DNA of 64,000 nucleotides from Elusimicrobiota bacterium (GCA_022072025.1 JAJVIP010000030.1:38964-102963), one strand, 5' to 3'. Counted from the first letter of the stretch, positions 42,355-53,539 are shown. Notes: generated from the letters alone by a model not told the origin. Numbers and translations are program-made.

Positions 42355-43889
42355 TGCCATCATTGCAAACCTCTCAAACCATCACCAAAGAACAGATGTG
42401 TTTGATCGAAGAAAAACCATCTTCCTGCGCCATTATTATTTTTGGAGCTTCTGGGGATTTGGCTCACAGAAAACTTCTCCCGTCCCTTTTTCATTTGTTT
42501 GTGGAGAAAAATTTACCACCCCAGTTTTATGTGATGGGAGTGGCCCGAACCGTCATGACCGATCAACAATTCCGGGAGAAAATTCGCAAGGGTCTATCCG
42601 CTGGTCCCTTTCCACAGCTTGTTGAGCCCTTTTTGGATCGTTGTTTTTATTTGTCCGGCGATTATGATGGGCCGTTGGTCTATCAAAACCTTCACAAGTC
42701 GTTAAATGAGTTGGACAAGAAGTTTCAGGTGGGTTTGCGTCGAATTTTTTATTTGTCCACTCCACCTTCTCTATACGCGCCCATCGTCAATCGTATGGGA
42801 AAAACCGATCTGGCCTATTCTCAGCTAGAGGACCCCAAGAGTTGGGTCCGTGTGATCATTGAAAAACCTTTTGGCGATTCGTTGGATTCGGCCCAAAGTC
42901 TCAATCGAGATATCTCATCCATTCTGACGGAAGATCAAATTTATCGAATTGATCATTATCTCGCCAAAGAAACCGTTCAAAATATATTGATGTTTCGATT
43001 CGCGAATGTCCTTTTTGAACCGGTGTGGAACCGCAATTTCATCGATCATGTCCAAATAACCGCCGCTGAACAATTGGGCGTCGAGCATCGGTCGGGCTAT
43101 TATGAGCAGGCGGGTGTGTTGAGGGATATGTTCCAAAACCATTTGTTGCAATTGTTGGCATTGATTGCCATGGAAGCGCCCATCAATTTAAATGCCAATA
43201 CCGTTCGTAATAAGCGGAATGAAGTTCTAGAGGCCATCCGGCCGATGTCGCAGGCAGAAGTTCAAACAAATTCAATCTGCGCCCAATATGGAATGGGAGA
43301 TATCAATGGCCAGGAGGTGGTAGGTTACCGGCAAGAGGCGGGAGTCAGTCCTTCTTCTCGAACCGCCACCTTTGCAGCCGTTCAATTTGAAATTGACAAT
43401 TGGAGATGGCAAGGTGTGCCCTTTTATATCCGTTCAGGCAAACGGTTGGCCGAGCGTGTGGTTGAGATTGCGGTTCATTTCAAACGGGTTCCCACCTCAA
43501 TTTTTAAGCCATTGTTGGCCAGTCACCTTTCTCCCAATGTTCTGACTTTCCGGATCCAACCCGATGAAGGCATTTCCATGCAGTTTGAAGCCAAGAAACC
43601 AGGCCCAAAGCTCTGTATGAATACTGTGAAAATGGATTTTGGGTACAAAGATATATTTAAGGGGACTCCGCCCGAGTCGTATGCCCGGCTTTTTTTGGAT
43701 GCGATGATCGGCGACCAAACCCTCTTCGCTCGAAGCGATGGGGTGGAAGATTCGTGGCGAATTATCGATCCGATTGTTCAATATTGGGAAAAAACACCCA
43801 CCGTTTCCCTGTTTGAATATCCCGCGGGCAGTTGGGGTCCCAATGAGAGTGCCCACCTCCTCAGCCGCAACGAGCACAGTTGGGACTAA
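42354..43889 (+). CDS. zwf: glucose-6-phosphate 1-dehydrogenase
   Basis: The 511-aa enzyme catalyses the first step of the oxidative pentose phosphate pathway and makes NADPH. It contains the nucleotide-binding [16 protein letters not shown] (about 28-43), VIIEKPFG and the active-site motif [21 protein letters not shown] with the catalytic His. Further motifs are [21 protein letters not shown] and, near the C-terminus, FYIRSGKRL. It begins inside the gnd stop codon. About 20 residues precede the first conserved strand. The length is typical. Confidence 0.95.
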   Translation: MPSLQTSQTITKEQMCLIEEKPSSCAIIIFGASGDLAHRKLLPSLFHLFVEKNLPPQFYVMGVARTVMTDQQFREKIRKGLSAGPFPQLVEPFLDRCFYLSGDYDGPLVYQNLHKSLNELDKKFQVGLRRIFYLSTPPSLYAPIVNRMGKTDLAYSQLEDPKSWVRVIIEKPFGDSLDSAQSLNRDISSILTEDQIYRIDHYLAKETVQNILMFRFANVLFEPVWNRNFIDHVQITAAEQLGVEHRSGYYEQAGVLRDMFQNHLLQLLALIAMEAPINLNANTVRNKRNEVLEAIRPMSQAEVQTNSICAQYGMGDINGQEVVGYRQEAGVSPSSRTATFAAVQFEIDNWRWQGVPFYIRSGKRLAERVVEIAVHFKRVPTSIFKPLLASHLSPNVLTFRIQPDEGISMQFEAKKPGPKLCMNTVKMDFGYKDIFKGTPPESYARLFLDAMIGDQTLFARSDGVEDSWRIIDPIVQYWEKTPTVSLFEYPAGSWGPNESAHLLSRNEHSWD

Positions 43890-43899
43890 TTTCTCCTAT

Positions 43900-43928
43900 T
43901 TGAACTGAAGGGTGTTTCTGTGTACAAT
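43900..43928 (+). promoter_or_regulatory. probable promoter of the glutamate synthase operon
   Basis: TTGAAC (43900-43905) and TACAAT (43923-43928) are separated by 17 bp, a good sigma-70 arrangement, about 75 bp ahead of gltB. The gap between zwf and gltB (113 bp) is the widest in this stretch and marks the start of a new transcription unit. Confidence 0.55.
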
Positions 43929-44002
43929 CCGCGGACGTTTATGAATCAGATTTTGAAGTTGGCTTTAGGTGACCTCCTTTTCATTCCTCCAAGGTGTTCC
44001 CG

Positions 44003-47000
44003 ATGAGACAGCTAGGGCTTCCCCCAAAACAAGGCCTTTATGACCCGCAGCTTGAAAAAGATAGCTGTGGTGTCGGCTTTATTGTCCATATCAAAGGAAA
44101 TAAATCCCACCAAATCGTTGAAGATGGATTGACCATCCTCAAGAATCTGGCCCATCGAGGGGCCTGTGGTTGCGATCCGTTAACTGGAGATGGAGCGGGA
44201 ATTCTCATTCAGGTCCCGCATAAGTTTTTAAAAAAAGAAGCCGCTCAGATCAACATCGCTTTGCCAGAATCTGGGAGTTATGGGGTGGGCTTTGTATTCC
44301 TTCCCATCGAAAAAGAGGAACGCGCCTTTTGCCTGTCGACGTTAGAGGCCACGGTCAAAGAAGAGGGACAAAAGTTTTTGGGATGGCGGGACGTCCCGGT
44401 GGTCAGCCATTCTATTGGGCATGTGGCTCGAAGCCGGGAGCCCATCATCAAGCAATTTTTTGTTGAAAAAGGCCCTCAAGTCAAAGATCAAGTGGAGCTG
44501 GAACGAAAGCTCCTCGTCATCCGAAAACTGGCGGAACGAAAAGTTTCCGAGTCCGATTTAAAACACAAGGACATGTTCTATCTCACAAGTCTTTCCAGTT
44601 TTACGATTGTTTATAAAGGACAATTGATGTCGGAACAGCTACATCCTTATTTTCCGGATTTGGCCGATAAAACTTTGGAGAGCGCCTTGGCCATGGTGCA
44701 TTCCCGCTACAGCACCAATACCTTCCCATCTTGGGACCGCGCCCATCCGTACCGGTTTTTGGCGCACAATGGCGAAATCAACACGCTTCGCGGCAATGTG
44801 AATTGGATGCACGCGCGCGAGACTTTGCTCTCCAGCCCTCTTTTTGGAACGGACATCAAGAAATTGATGCCCGTGATCAACCCCAATGGAAGCGATTCCG
44901 CCATGTTCGACAACGCCGTGGAAATGTTGGTGGCGGCGGGCCGGTCCTTGCCCCATGCGATGCTCATGATGGTTCCCGAGGCTTGGAGCGGCAATGAGGC
45001 CATGAGCGCTGAGAAAAAAGCGTTTTATGAATACCATTCTTGCCTGATGGAGCCCTGGGATGGGCCCGCGTCCATGGCCTTCACCGATGGTAAAGTGATT
45101 GGCGCGTTGTTGGACCGTAACGGTTTGCGTCCTTCTCGATATTATGTGACGAAGGATGACCGGGTGATCATGGCGTCTGAAGTGGGTGTGTTGCCCGTGG
45201 ATCCACAAGAGGTGGTTTTGAAAGGGCGCTTGCAACCGGGAAAAATGTTTTTGGTTGATACAACCCAAGGGCGAATTATTTCAGATGAGGAAATTAAAAA
45301 ATCGTTGGTGAGCCGCCGTCCTTATGGACAATGGTTGCAGGACAACATGGTTCGATTTGACCGTTTGCCCGAACCTCCCAATTATCCGGAGCCGGACCAT
45401 GCCAGTTTGCTCAAACGCCAAAAAGTTTTTGGATACACGCTTGAGGATTTGAAGTATGTACTCCAGCCCATGGCCGCCAAAGGGGAAGAGGGGGTCGGAT
45501 CCATGGGAGAAGATACCCCGCTGGCCGTTTTGTCCGAGCGTCCCAAGCTTCTCTATAACTATTTCAAACAATTGTTTGCCCAAGTGACGAACCCAGCCAT
45601 TGACTCGATTCGCGAAGAGTCGGTCATGTCCACTGAGGGAACACTGGGCCCTGAAGGCAATCTGCTGGAGGAAACTCCGGAACAATGCCATCAACTCAAG
45701 CTCACACACCCCATTATTGGGAACAAAGATTTGGCCAAGATTCGGGCGATCAACGAAGGAAAATTGAAAGCCGCCACCTTGCCCATTCTTTTTAAGAAAT
45801 CAAAAGGCGTGGACGGTTTGGCCCCGGCCCTTCAACAACTCTGCCAAGAGGCTTCTCGAGCCATTAAGAAAGGGTTCACCATTCTTATCCTCTCCGACCG
45901 AGGTGTGGATGTGGACAATGTGCCCATCCCGGCCTTGCTTGCCACGGCGGCTGTTCATCACCATTTGATTCGTGAGGGAACACGCACGAAAGTGGGCCTG
46001 GCGGTTGAAACGGGGGAAGCGCGCGAACTTCATCACTTTGCGCTTTTGATTGGATATGGGGCGGGCGCCATCAATCCGTACGGCGCGCTTGAAACCATCG
46101 CCGACATGATCAAACAAGGTCTCCTGCCGAAAGAACTGACATTTGAACAGGCCTTCAAAAATTACATCAAGGCCACCAAAAAAGGCTTGCTCAAGATCAT
46201 CGCGAAAATGGGAATTTCCACCATTCAAAGTTATCGGGGCGCGCAAATTTTTGAAGCGGTCGGTCTCAATCCATCTGTGATCGACAAATATTTCACCTGG
46301 ACCGCTTCTCGCGTGGCGGGCGTCGATATTGAAACCATCGCCGAGGAGTGCTTGATGAGGCACCGGCAAGGCTTTCCGGATGTGGAGGGGGGCGTCGAAG
46401 ATTTTGACGTGGGCGGGTTCTATCAATGGCGTAAAGATGGCGAATATCACATGGTCAACCCAAACACCATCCACAAACTTCAATACGCCACGCGCACCAA
46501 CAACCGGGGCGCCTTTAAGGAATTTTCCCGCCTCATCGATGAGCGGAACCACAACTTGGCCACGCTGCGGGGTCTCATGAAAATTAAGTTTTCAGAAAAA
46601 TCAATTCCCATTGATGAAGTGGAGCCGGTCAGTTCGATCGCGAAACGTTTTTGCACCGGAGCAATGTCGTTTGGTTCCATCAGCCGAGAAGCGCATGAAG
46701 CCTTGGCCATCGCCATGAACCGTCTGGGCGGGCGCAGCAACACCGGGGAAGGCGGCGAAGACGCCGGCCGTTTTAAGCCGGACGCGAAAGGCGATCTCAA
46801 GAGGAGCAAAATTAAACAGGTGGCGTCGGGGCGTTTTGGCGTGACCAGTCATTATCTGGTCAATGCCGACGAAATCCAAATTAAAATTTCGCAAGGCGCC
46901 AAACCAGGCGAAGGAGGTCAACTTCACGGCGCCAAAGTGACCGACGAAATCGCAGCGGTTAGAAATTCCATACCGGGCGTCACGCTTATATCCCCGCCTC

Positions 47001-48562
47001 CCCATCACGATATTTATTCCATTGAAGATTTGGCTCAACTGATTTTCGATTTAAAAAATGCGAACCCGAAAGCGAATGTGAGCGTGAAATTGGTCTCCGA
47101 GGTGGGCGTGGGAACCGTGGCGGCTGGTGTGGCCAAAGGGAAAGCCGACTTGGTCTTGATTGCCGGCCACGAAGGCGGGACAGGCGCGTCGCCTTTGACC
47201 TCGCTCAAATATGCCGGTCTCCCGTGGGAATTGGGCTTGGCTGAAACGCAACAGGTTCTTGTAATGAACGATTTGCGCGGTCGAATTCGTGTTCAGACCG
47301 ATGGACAAATGAAAACCGCCCGAGATTGCGTTATTGCCTTTTTGTTGGGAGCTGATGAAATTGGATTTTCCACCGCCCCTCTTATTACCTTGGGTTGCGT
47401 GATGATGCGAGTTTGCCATTTGAACACCTGCCCGGTGGGAGTGGCCACTCAAGATCCAGACCTCAGGAAAAAATTTACAGGAAAGCCGGAATATGTGGTT
47501 AATTTCTTTACGTTGCTCGCCGAAGAGATCCGCGAATTGTTGGCCAAATTGGGCGTGCGCAGTGTGGATGAGATTGTCGGGCATGTGGAACGCCTAGAAA
47601 TGGAGCCCGCCGTGGACCATTGGAAAGCCAAAGGCGTGGACCTTTCTTCTATTCTTTTCAAGCCCAAGATTGAACCGCCCGTGTCCATTCGGCACACCAC
47701 CACACAAGACCACGGGCTCGAAAAGGTTCTTGATTACAAACTCATCGAAAAAGCCAAGCCGGCTTTGGAGAAGAAATCCCCTGTCAAAATCGAAATGCCC
47801 ATCAACAACGTTGATCGAACGGTGGGGGCCATTCTTTCCAGCGAAGTGTCTCGTAAATTTGAAGCTGAAGGGCTCGCTGACGGGACCATTCACTGCAAAC
47901 TTAAAGGATCGGCGGGTCAAAGTTTTGGCGCGTTTTTGGCGCCGGGTATTACACTGGAGTTGGAAGGCGATGCCAATGATTATGTGGGCAAGGGCCTCTC
48001 AGGTGGACGGGTGATCGTCTATCCTTCCAAACAGAGCGTCTTCGCGGCCGAGGAAAATATGATTGTGGGTAATGTGGTTCTCTACGGCGCCATCAAAGGC
48101 GAAGCCTTTTTCCGAGGTATGGCGGGGGAACGTTTTGCCGTTCGCAACAGCGGCGCGCGGGCTGTCGTTGAGAGTGTGGGCGACCATGGATGCGAATATA
48201 TGACCGGTGGCGTGGTGGCTATTTTGGGCGCCACGGGCCGTAATTTCGCGGCCGGTATGAGCGGGGGTATCGCCTATGTGCTTGACCAGGACGGGCAATT
48301 TAAGAATCGCTGCAATTTGGCGATGGTGGATCTGGAACCCGTGGTTGAAAAAGACGATGTGCACATCCTCAAGAATCTCATTCACCGCCATGGAGAGTTG
48401 ACAGGCAGTCCTGTGGCCAAGAAAATTTTGTCGGAGTGGGAGGCTGTGCTTCCCAAGTTTGTGAAAGTGTACCCGAAAGAGTATCGGCGTGCGCTCGGTG
48501 AAATGGCCGCCAAGCAAAGTGGGCGGGCCATCGAATCCAAAAAAGTGGAGAGCTGGAGCTAG
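44003..48562 (+). CDS. gltB: glutamate synthase, large subunit
   Basis: The ATG at 44003 (AAGGTG about 7 nt upstream) is preferred over a GTG at 43994. The 1,519-aa protein has the N-terminal glutaminase domain with catalytic Cys22 ([12 protein letters not shown]), exposed after removal of a 21-residue propeptide. The central domain, then the FMN-binding synthase domain ([38 protein letters not shown]) follow. The 3Fe-4S cysteines are in [19 protein letters not shown], and the C-terminal beta-helix is last. It makes two glutamates from glutamine and 2-oxoglutarate together with GltD, encoded 2 bp downstream. The length is normal. Confidence 0.96.
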   Translation: MRQLGLPPKQGLYDPQLEKDSCGVGFIVHIKGNKSHQIVEDGLTILKNLAHRGACGCDPLTGDGAGILIQVPHKFLKKEAAQINIALPESGSYGVGFVFLPIEKEERAFCLSTLEATVKEEGQKFLGWRDVPVVSHSIGHVARSREPIIKQFFVEKGPQVKDQVELERKLLVIRKLAERKVSESDLKHKDMFYLTSLSSFTIVYKGQLMSEQLHPYFPDLADKTLESALAMVHSRYSTNTFPSWDRAHPYRFLAHNGEINTLRGNVNWMHARETLLSSPLFGTDIKKLMPVINPNGSDSAMFDNAVEMLVAAGRSLPHAMLMMVPEAWSGNEAMSAEKKAFYEYHSCLMEPWDGPASMAFTDGKVIGALLDRNGLRPSRYYVTKDDRVIMASEVGVLPVDPQEVVLKGRLQPGKMFLVDTTQGRIISDEEIKKSLVSRRPYGQWLQDNMVRFDRLPEPPNYPEPDHASLLKRQKVFGYTLEDLKYVLQPMAAKGEEGVGSMGEDTPLAVLSERPKLLYNYFKQLFAQVTNPAIDSIREESVMSTEGTLGPEGNLLEETPEQCHQLKLTHPIIGNKDLAKIRAINEGKLKAATLPILFKKSKGVDGLAPALQQLCQEASRAIKKGFTILILSDRGVDVDNVPIPALLATAAVHHHLIREGTRTKVGLAVETGEARELHHFALLIGYGAGAINPYGALETIADMIKQGLLPKELTFEQAFKNYIKATKKGLLKIIAKMGISTIQSYRGAQIFEAVGLNPSVIDKYFTWTASRVAGVDIETIAEECLMRHRQGFPDVEGGVEDFDVGGFYQWRKDGEYHMVNPNTIHKLQYATRTNNRGAFKEFSRLIDERNHNLATLRGLMKIKFSEKSIPIDEVEPVSSIAKRFCTGAMSFGSISREAHEALAIAMNRLGGRSNTGEGGEDAGRFKPDAKGDLKRSKIKQVASGRFGVTSHYLVNADEIQIKISQGAKPGEGGQLHGAKVTDEIAAVRNSIPGVTLISPPPHHDIYSIEDLAQLIFDLKNANPKANVSVKLVSEVGVGTVAAGVAKGKADLVLIAGHEGGTGASPLTSLKYAGLPWELGLAETQQVLVMNDLRGRIRVQTDGQMKTARDCVIAFLLGADEIGFSTAPLITLGCVMMRVCHLNTCPVGVATQDPDLRKKFTGKPEYVVNFFTLLAEEIRELLAKLGVRSVDEIVGHVERLEMEPAVDHWKAKGVDLSSILFKPKIEPPVSIRHTTTQDHGLEKVLDYKLIEKAKPALEKKSPVKIEMPINNVDRTVGAILSSEVSRKFEAEGLADGTIHCKLKGSAGQSFGAFLAPGITLELEGDANDYVGKGLSGGRVIVYPSKQSVFAAEENMIVGNVVLYGAIKGEAFFRGMAGERFAVRNSGARAVVESVGDHGCEYMTGGVVAILGATGRNFAAGMSGGIAYVLDQDGQFKNRCNLAMVDLEPVVEKDDVHILKNLIHRHGELTGSPVAKKILSEWEAVLPKFVKVYPKEYRRALGEMAAKQSGRAIESKKVESWS

Positions 48563-48564
48563 TT

Positions 48565-50001
48565 ATGGGCGATATTCGCGGGTTCATCACCATTCCGAAA
48601 GAAGATGTCGGTTATCGGCCGGTTGAAGAACGGTTAAAGGATTGGAAAGAAGTCACCATCCCTCTCAAAGATGAAGGCGTCAAAGCCCAAGGCGCGCGTT
48701 GTATGGATTGCGGCATTCCCACCTGTCATTGGGGATGCCCGGTTGATAATCTGATTCCCGACTGGAACGATTTGGTCTACCGCGGTCGTTGGCAAGACGC
48801 GTTGGAAAGACTGCTTCGAACAAACAATTTACCTGAAATGACGGGGCGTGTGTGCCCGGCTCCGTGCGAAGTCTCTTGCGTGTTGGGTTTGATTGCGCCG
48901 CCCGTCAGCATCAAACTCAATGAATACAGCATCATTGAAAAAGGCTTCCAAGAAGGATGGATCAAGGCCCATCCTCCCAAAACCCGCACCAACAAAAAAG
49001 TCGCCGTTATTGGGTCGGGCCCTGCGGGTCTCGCGGCCGCTCAACAACTCAACAGCGCCGGCCATTGGGTCACGGTTTTCGAAAAAAATGACCGGATTGG
49101 CGGGTTGCTTCGCTATGGCATTCCCGACTTTAAGTTGGAAAAACGAATTGTGGATCGCCGTCAAAAACTTCTTGAGGATGAAGGAATTACCTTTCGAACG
49201 AACGCTCATGTCGGAGTGAACATATCGATCGAAAAGATTTTGGAAGAGTTTGACGCGCTGTTGTTGGCGGGAGGCTCTGAAAAACCGAGGGATTTGCCTG
49301 TGCCGGGCCGCGATTTAAATGGAATTCATTTCGCGATGGAATTTTTGCCTCAACAAAACAAACGCGTGGCGGGGGACAAGCTTCCGCCTGAAAAAGAAAT
49401 CAAAGCCACCGGAAAACATGTGATTGTAATTGGAGGCGGCGATACGGGATCTGACTGCATTGGGACCAGTCATCGGCAGGGAGCCAAAAGTGTGACCACT
49501 CTAGAGGTCTTGCCCAAACCCCCCTTGGAGAGACCCAGCGATAACCCGTGGCCGGAGTGGTCTCGCATTTTACGGTTGTCCTCCTCTCATAAAGAAGGAG
49601 GCGAGGTTCAATATTCCGTTTTGACCAAAAAGTTTTCCGGCGAAAATGGCGCCGTTAAAAAACTACAGGGCGTCAAAATCGAATGGAAAAAAGATGACAA
49701 AGGCCAGATGAAGATGGTTGATGTTCCAGGCTCGGAATTTGAATTGCCCGCGGACCTGGTTCTGTTGGCCATGGGTTTTGTGCATCCCGTACATGAAGGC
49801 ATGATCCAACAATTGGGCGTCAACTTGGATCCCCGTGGAAACGTGATGGTGGACTCCAATAACATGACCAGCAAAGAAGGCGTTTTTGCAGCGGGTGACA
49901 TGGCCATCGGTCAATCGCTGGTTGTTCGCGCCATCAAACAAGGCCGCAACGCCGCTCGAGGGATTGATAAATACCTCATGGGAGAAACCCAGCTTCCTTG
50001 A
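48565..50001 (+). CDS. gltD: glutamate synthase, small subunit
   Basis: The 478-aa subunit feeds electrons from NADPH through FAD and iron-sulfur clusters to GltB. Two cysteine groups near the N-terminus (CMDCGIPTCHWGCPVDN and VCPAPCEVSC) bind 4Fe-4S clusters. FAD and NADPH Rossmann motifs are GSGPAGLAAAQQL and GGGDTGSDC, and the C-terminal FAD motif is GVFAAGDMAIGQSLVV. It lies directly after gltB. The next gene starts within or just after its stop. Confidence 0.96.
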   Translation: MGDIRGFITIPKEDVGYRPVEERLKDWKEVTIPLKDEGVKAQGARCMDCGIPTCHWGCPVDNLIPDWNDLVYRGRWQDALERLLRTNNLPEMTGRVCPAPCEVSCVLGLIAPPVSIKLNEYSIIEKGFQEGWIKAHPPKTRTNKKVAVIGSGPAGLAAAQQLNSAGHWVTVFEKNDRIGGLLRYGIPDFKLEKRIVDRRQKLLEDEGITFRTNAHVGVNISIEKILEEFDALLLAGGSEKPRDLPVPGRDLNGIHFAMEFLPQQNKRVAGDKLPPEKEIKATGKHVIVIGGGDTGSDCIGTSHRQGAKSVTTLEVLPKPPLERPSDNPWPEWSRILRLSSSHKEGGEVQYSVLTKKFSGENGAVKKLQGVKIEWKKDDKGQMKMVDVPGSEFELPADLVLLAMGFVHPVHEGMIQQLGVNLDPRGNVMVDSNNMTSKEGVFAAGDMAIGQSLVVRAIKQGRNAARGIDKYLMGETQLP

Positions 50002-50006
50002 GCCTA

Positions 50007-51983
50007 ATGAAGCCTTTGCGTCGCCCCACCCGCGAAGTCAAGGTGGGGACTGTGGGCGTAGGTGGAACCAATCCCATCCGCCTTCAATCGATGACCACCA
50101 CCGATACGATGAACACCGAAGCCACCGTGGCGCAGGTGTTGAGATTGGCGGAGGTGGGGTGTGAAATCGCCCGCATCACCGCCCCCACCGCTCTGGATGC
50201 CAGAAATCTTGAAGCGATCAAATCGTCCTTGATCAAAAAAAAGTGCCGCATCCCGCTGGTCGCGGATATTCATTTTCGTCCCGATGCCGCGATGGTGGCC
50301 GCCGACTTTGTAGAGAAAGTTCGTATCAACCCCGGCAATTTTGTTGATGGAAAAGCGTTTAAAGTTCGCGAATATACCGATGAAGAATATCGAGACGAAA
50401 TCAAACGCATTGAAGGTAAATTTACGCCGCTCGTGCTCAAACTTAAAAAACTCAAACGCGCGCTTCGCATTGGAACCAATCATGGATCGCTTTCCGACCG
50501 AATCATGAACCGGTATGGCGACACGCCGGAGGGGATGGTCGAGTCCGCCTTGGAATATGCGCGCATCTGCGAACAAAACCAGTTTTTCGACATTATTTTT
50601 TCCATGAAGGCCTCCAATCCCAAAATCATGATTGCGGCGTATCGGCTGTTGGTGAAACGGATGACGGAAGAAAACATGAATTATCCGCTTCATTTGGGTG
50701 TGACAGAGGCGGGGGACGGTCCCGATGGTCGCATCAAGTCCGCGGTCGGCATTGGCAGTTTGCTGGAGGATGGCATTGGAGACACCATTCGGGTTTCACT
50801 TACAGAAGATCCTGAGTTTGAAATTCCAGTGGCCAAAGAATTGGCGCGTCATTATGAAACCCTTTGGAAAACTCACGTTGACCGAACAATGGATGGACAG
50901 GCTTCGTTTAATACACGCCGGGAAACGGAACCCGTCATGTCCGGGCCTATTTCGATAGGAGGGGCGGCCCCCATCCGTATTGTTAGTTCACTGATGCTGC
51001 AGGAGAACAGCGCCGACAGTCTCATGGCGCTGATGGAAAATCGGTTTAAAAAAGAAGTTCCTCCCGAAATTATTGTGTTGCCTTTTAGGGGGCCGTCATT
51101 TGCAACGCTTTATTCTTCATTTCGGTCCCAAATGGAGAGTCAGACCCATCGCCTCTCGTACTGGATTTCTTGCTCCGCGGAGAACATCGATGCGACCCTT
51201 CCTCCCGCCGATGCCTACGTGGTTCACTTTCAGAACCATTTGACGGAAGGTCAATTGGCCGCCGCCGTTCAATTGTGTCGTCAAAATAGCGCGGGGTTGG
51301 TGTTGGCCTCCGCCAAAACAGAGCCCTTGATCCAAGCGATAGAACGTTTAAAAAATGGACGGATGACCCTTTTGGCCTGGTTGGATTTTCCTCAAGAGAC
51401 CTTGTCGGTCCATGAGGCGCGTCGGTTCATGTTGGCCTTAAAATCATTTGACGAAAAAATTCCTTTGGTTCTTTCTGTTCAAACAACAACACCTTCTTTG
51501 CCCGTCGCTTCTGTTTTGGGAAGTTTGATTTGCGATGGGCTGGGAGATGCCATTCAGGTGGCATCATCGGGCCCGTCTGAAGAAAATTTAGATTTCGCTT
51601 ACAACCTCCTCCAAGCCTGCGGCAGCCGTATCACAAAAACAGAATTTGTTTCTTGTCCTTCTTGTGGGCGAACGTTGTTTGACTTGCAATCCACCACCGA
51701 ACGCATCAAAGCCAAGACGGGCCACCTCAAAGGGGTCAAAATCGCGATCATGGGTTGTATCGTCAACGGTCCCGGTGAAATGGCCGATGCCGATTTCGGG
51801 TACGTGGGCGGCGGCCCTGGCAAGATTAATTTGTATGTGGGAAAAACTTGTGTAGAAAAATCAATCCCCAGTGAAATTGCCGATGAAAAACTGATTGAGC
51901 TCATCAAATCCCACGGCAAATGGGCGGACCCGTTGGTCCATCAAACCGTCGGGCGCCACAGCGAAGGAGAGGTTTGCATTTGA
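50007..51983 (+). CDS. ispG: 4-hydroxy-3-methylbut-2-enyl diphosphate synthase IspG, large (insert-containing) form
   Basis: IspG (GcpE) converts methylerythritol cyclodiphosphate to HMBPP, the penultimate MEP isoprenoid step. The protein is about 658 aa, against about 370 for the common bacterial form. It has the TIM-barrel half (PTREVKVGTVGVGGTNPIRLQSM, DIHFRPDAA, VRINPGNF). An additional middle domain (about residues 290-530) follows, then the 4Fe-4S half (SCPSCGRTLFDLQ and GCIVNGPGEMADADFGYVGG). This three-domain form is known from Chlamydiae, Bacteroidetes and plants. The ATG at 50007 is taken; a TTG at 49998 overlapping gltD is possible. Neither has a strong ribosome binding site. Confidence 0.94.
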   Translation: MKPLRRPTREVKVGTVGVGGTNPIRLQSMTTTDTMNTEATVAQVLRLAEVGCEIARITAPTALDARNLEAIKSSLIKKKCRIPLVADIHFRPDAAMVAADFVEKVRINPGNFVDGKAFKVREYTDEEYRDEIKRIEGKFTPLVLKLKKLKRALRIGTNHGSLSDRIMNRYGDTPEGMVESALEYARICEQNQFFDIIFSMKASNPKIMIAAYRLLVKRMTEENMNYPLHLGVTEAGDGPDGRIKSAVGIGSLLEDGIGDTIRVSLTEDPEFEIPVAKELARHYETLWKTHVDRTMDGQASFNTRRETEPVMSGPISIGGAAPIRIVSSLMLQENSADSLMALMENRFKKEVPPEIIVLPFRGPSFATLYSSFRSQMESQTHRLSYWISCSAENIDATLPPADAYVVHFQNHLTEGQLAAAVQLCRQNSAGLVLASAKTEPLIQAIERLKNGRMTLLAWLDFPQETLSVHEARRFMLALKSFDEKIPLVLSVQTTTPSLPVASVLGSLICDGLGDAIQVASSGPSEENLDFAYNLLQACGSRITKTEFVSCPSCGRTLFDLQSTTERIKAKTGHLKGVKIAIMGCIVNGPGEMADADFGYVGGGPGKINLYVGKTCVEKSIPSEIADEKLIELIKSHGKWADPLVHQTVGRHSEGEVCI

Positions 51984-52381
51984 GTACTTACTTGAAACAA
52001 CTGTTTTTCCTGATTTGCATTTTTGTCCTTCTAATTCTTTTTTATGTAGGTCCCGCCATGCTTTTTAAGCGAGTTTTCTTTTCGTCAGTCTCGGCCTTCA
52101 TTCCAAAATGGTTTCTCTATTTGGTTCCAGTTTCTGGTTGGATAGCAAGTGTGATAATACGCAATGCAGAGAAAATCTTTATGGGCCTCGGGAATTTTAT
52201 TTATGAGCCCCTGTGGTTATCGCTGGCGCCAATTTTCTTTTGGGTTATCATCGCGAAATTCAGGGACCGATTGACCTCTCTTGGTACCCCGAAATTCTCT
52301 GAAACATTGTTAATTTGCAGCATTTCACTATTGGCTTGCATCGCATTTTTAAATTTTCCAGCCATCGGTGACTGGCCGTGA
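51980..52381 (+). CDS. small hypothetical membrane protein (133 aa)
   Basis: The TTG at 51980 overlaps the ispG stop by 4 bp and has AAGGAGAGG about 7 nt upstream, so it is a better start than the longer frame reaching back into ispG. The product has about four membrane segments (LFFLICIFVLLILFYVGPAML, WFLYLVPVSGWIASVII, LWLSLAPIFFWVIIA, LLICSISLLACIAFL) and short basic loops. I know no family for it. Coupling to ispG suggests co-expression but not function. Confidence 0.6.
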   Translation: MSTYLKQLFFLICIFVLLILFYVGPAMLFKRVFFSSVSAFIPKWFLYLVPVSGWIASVIIRNAEKIFMGLGNFIYEPLWLSLAPIFFWVIIAKFRDRLTSLGTPKFSETLLICSISLLACIAFLNFPAIGDWP

Positions 52382-52788
52382 CGCATAATCGAGTAATCGG
52401 AAGTCCCAGTAGTTAACCACAGTCAATCATGTTGTATTCACGCATAGTTTGTCTCATACACTTCTTGTAGTCTGGGCGGGATGCAACCATTATGTTTAAC
52501 TTGAAAAATCGATGGCAATGTTGGTTCATATAGCATCAGAAATGAATGTGAAGCGGTATCTAGGAGCACCGAAAGTTTGTGAATTTGAAATAGTGCTTGC
52601 ATCCCTCAAGTTCTTAATGCATAATCCCGACCAGATTTCATGATTAGTTTTTGTTTTTCATCGTATTTAGATTTTACTCCCTCCGGACAAACCCCCTTTG
52701 AGAGTTCTAATCAATCCTTTTTGCTGCCTGCACGGGCCGTATGCCGTTCAGCTGGCAAATCATCGAAAACAGTAGAGGTAAGAAAAAA
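52382..52788 (+). other. intergenic region upstream of the cold-shock gene
   Basis: No gene is recognised in this AT-rich 407-bp stretch. It holds a distant inverted pair, GGGATGCAA (near 52480) and TTGCATCCC (near 52599). A pyrimidine-rich stretch with CCTTTTTGCTGCCTGCACGGGCC (in parts) lies just before the csp gene. Cold-shock genes often have long structured leaders, and part of this region may serve as one; no precise element can be assigned. Confidence 0.3.
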
Positions 52789-52995
52789 ATGAGTCAACGT
52801 GGTACAGTAAAGTGGTTCAACAACGCGAAAGGTTTCGGCTTTATCGCAAAAGCAGATGGATCGGGTGATGTGTTTGTACATTACTCGGCGATTACGGGTG
52901 AAGGCTTCAAAAGCCTTGCCGAAGGACAAGAAGTGACCTTTGATGAAGTTCCTGGAGAACGGGGACCAAAGGCCGCAAATGTTGCCCGCGTCTAG
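52789..52995 (+). CDS. cold-shock protein (CspA family)
   Basis: AGAGG at 52774-52778 precedes the ATG at 52789; the frame is open further upstream but the family begins here ([15 protein letters not shown]). The 68-aa protein is a single cold-shock domain with RNP1 (KGFGFI) and RNP2 (DVFVHYSAI), ending [10 protein letters not shown]. It binds single-stranded RNA and DNA as an RNA chaperone. It is monocistronic, with a strong terminator directly after it. Confidence 0.95.
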   Translation: MSQRGTVKWFNNAKGFGFIAKADGSGDVFVHYSAITGEGFKSLAEGQEVTFDEVPGERGPKAANVARV

Positions 52996-53030
52996 TTTTA
53001 TTTCATAAAACCAAACACGGATTCACATGT

Positions 53031-53080
53031 AAAAAGTCCCGCCCTCCTCGGACCATTGAGGATGGCGGGCTTTTTGTTTT
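53031..53080 (+). terminator. rho-independent terminator after the cold-shock gene
   Basis: AAAAAGTCCCGCC at 53031-53043 and GGCGGGCTTTTT at 53064-53075 form the lower stem, with TCCTC/GAGGA continuing it towards a short loop. A T-rich tail follows. The A-run before the stem makes it usable in both directions. Confidence 0.9.
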
Positions 53081-53119
53081 CCTGTTGAAATGAAATTCAA
53101 AATAGGGCAAGTTATCAAT

Positions 53120-53539
53120 ATGAAATCACAGTCAGGCCTCACTTTTCTTGAAGCGCTTATGATTATTGTAGTTTTGGGGGTGGTGGCTTATATCACTGTT
53201 CCAAAATTCCAGTTGATGCTCTATCAATCCCGCGAGGCCAGAACCAAGTCCCATCTTGGAGATCTGCGCGGGGCCTTGGCTATTTATTATTCCGACAATT
53301 TTGGACGTTATCCCTCTGATGAGGGAACCCCTGAAACGCGTCTTTCATCTGCGTTGGTTCCTCAATATTTGAAACGTATCCCCTCTGTTGAACTTCGCCA
53401 TCTCTATTCGAGAAATCTAAATACCGTTCAAGATCGGTTCGACGACCAAGGGGATTGGATGTATTCGCTTTTGAATGGTTTTGTGGCGGTTAATTCTCTA
53501 CGCAAGGACACCAAAGGGGAGGCCATTTCAAATTGGTAA
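53120..53539 (+). CDS. type II secretion/type IV pilin-like pseudopilin
   Basis: Starting at the ATG at 53120 the product has a six-residue leader MKSQSG, then LTFLEALMIIVVLGVVAYITVP, a class III prepilin signal with the conserved Glu at +5 of the mature protein. An earlier in-frame ATG at 53090 would lengthen the leader to 16 residues. The rest (RTKSHLGDLRGALAIYYSDNFGRYPSDE) resembles GspG-like major pseudopilins, with a conserved YPS(D) stretch. It would be processed by a prepilin peptidase and assemble in a pilus-like fibre; no other pilus or secretion gene is adjacent. Confidence 0.8.
   Translation: MKSQSGLTFLEALMIIVVLGVVAYITVPKFQLMLYQSREARTKSHLGDLRGALAIYYSDNFGRYPSDEGTPETRLSSALVPQYLKRIPSVELRHLYSRNLNTVQDRFDDQGDWMYSLLNGFVAVNSLRKDTKGEAISNW

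Noticed and set aside
45800..46552. 250-codon minus-strand open frame
   Set aside because: It is opposite gltB, which is clearly real; its translation has no family features.
51920..51979. Longer start of the small membrane protein within ispG
   Set aside because: The first 20 codons are the ispG end read in another frame. The TTG at 51980 has a strong ribosome binding site.
52690..52760. tRNA-like 3' half before the cold-shock gene
   Set aside because: GAGAGTTCTAATC-type sequence recalls a T arm, but no acceptor or anticodon stem can be built around it.
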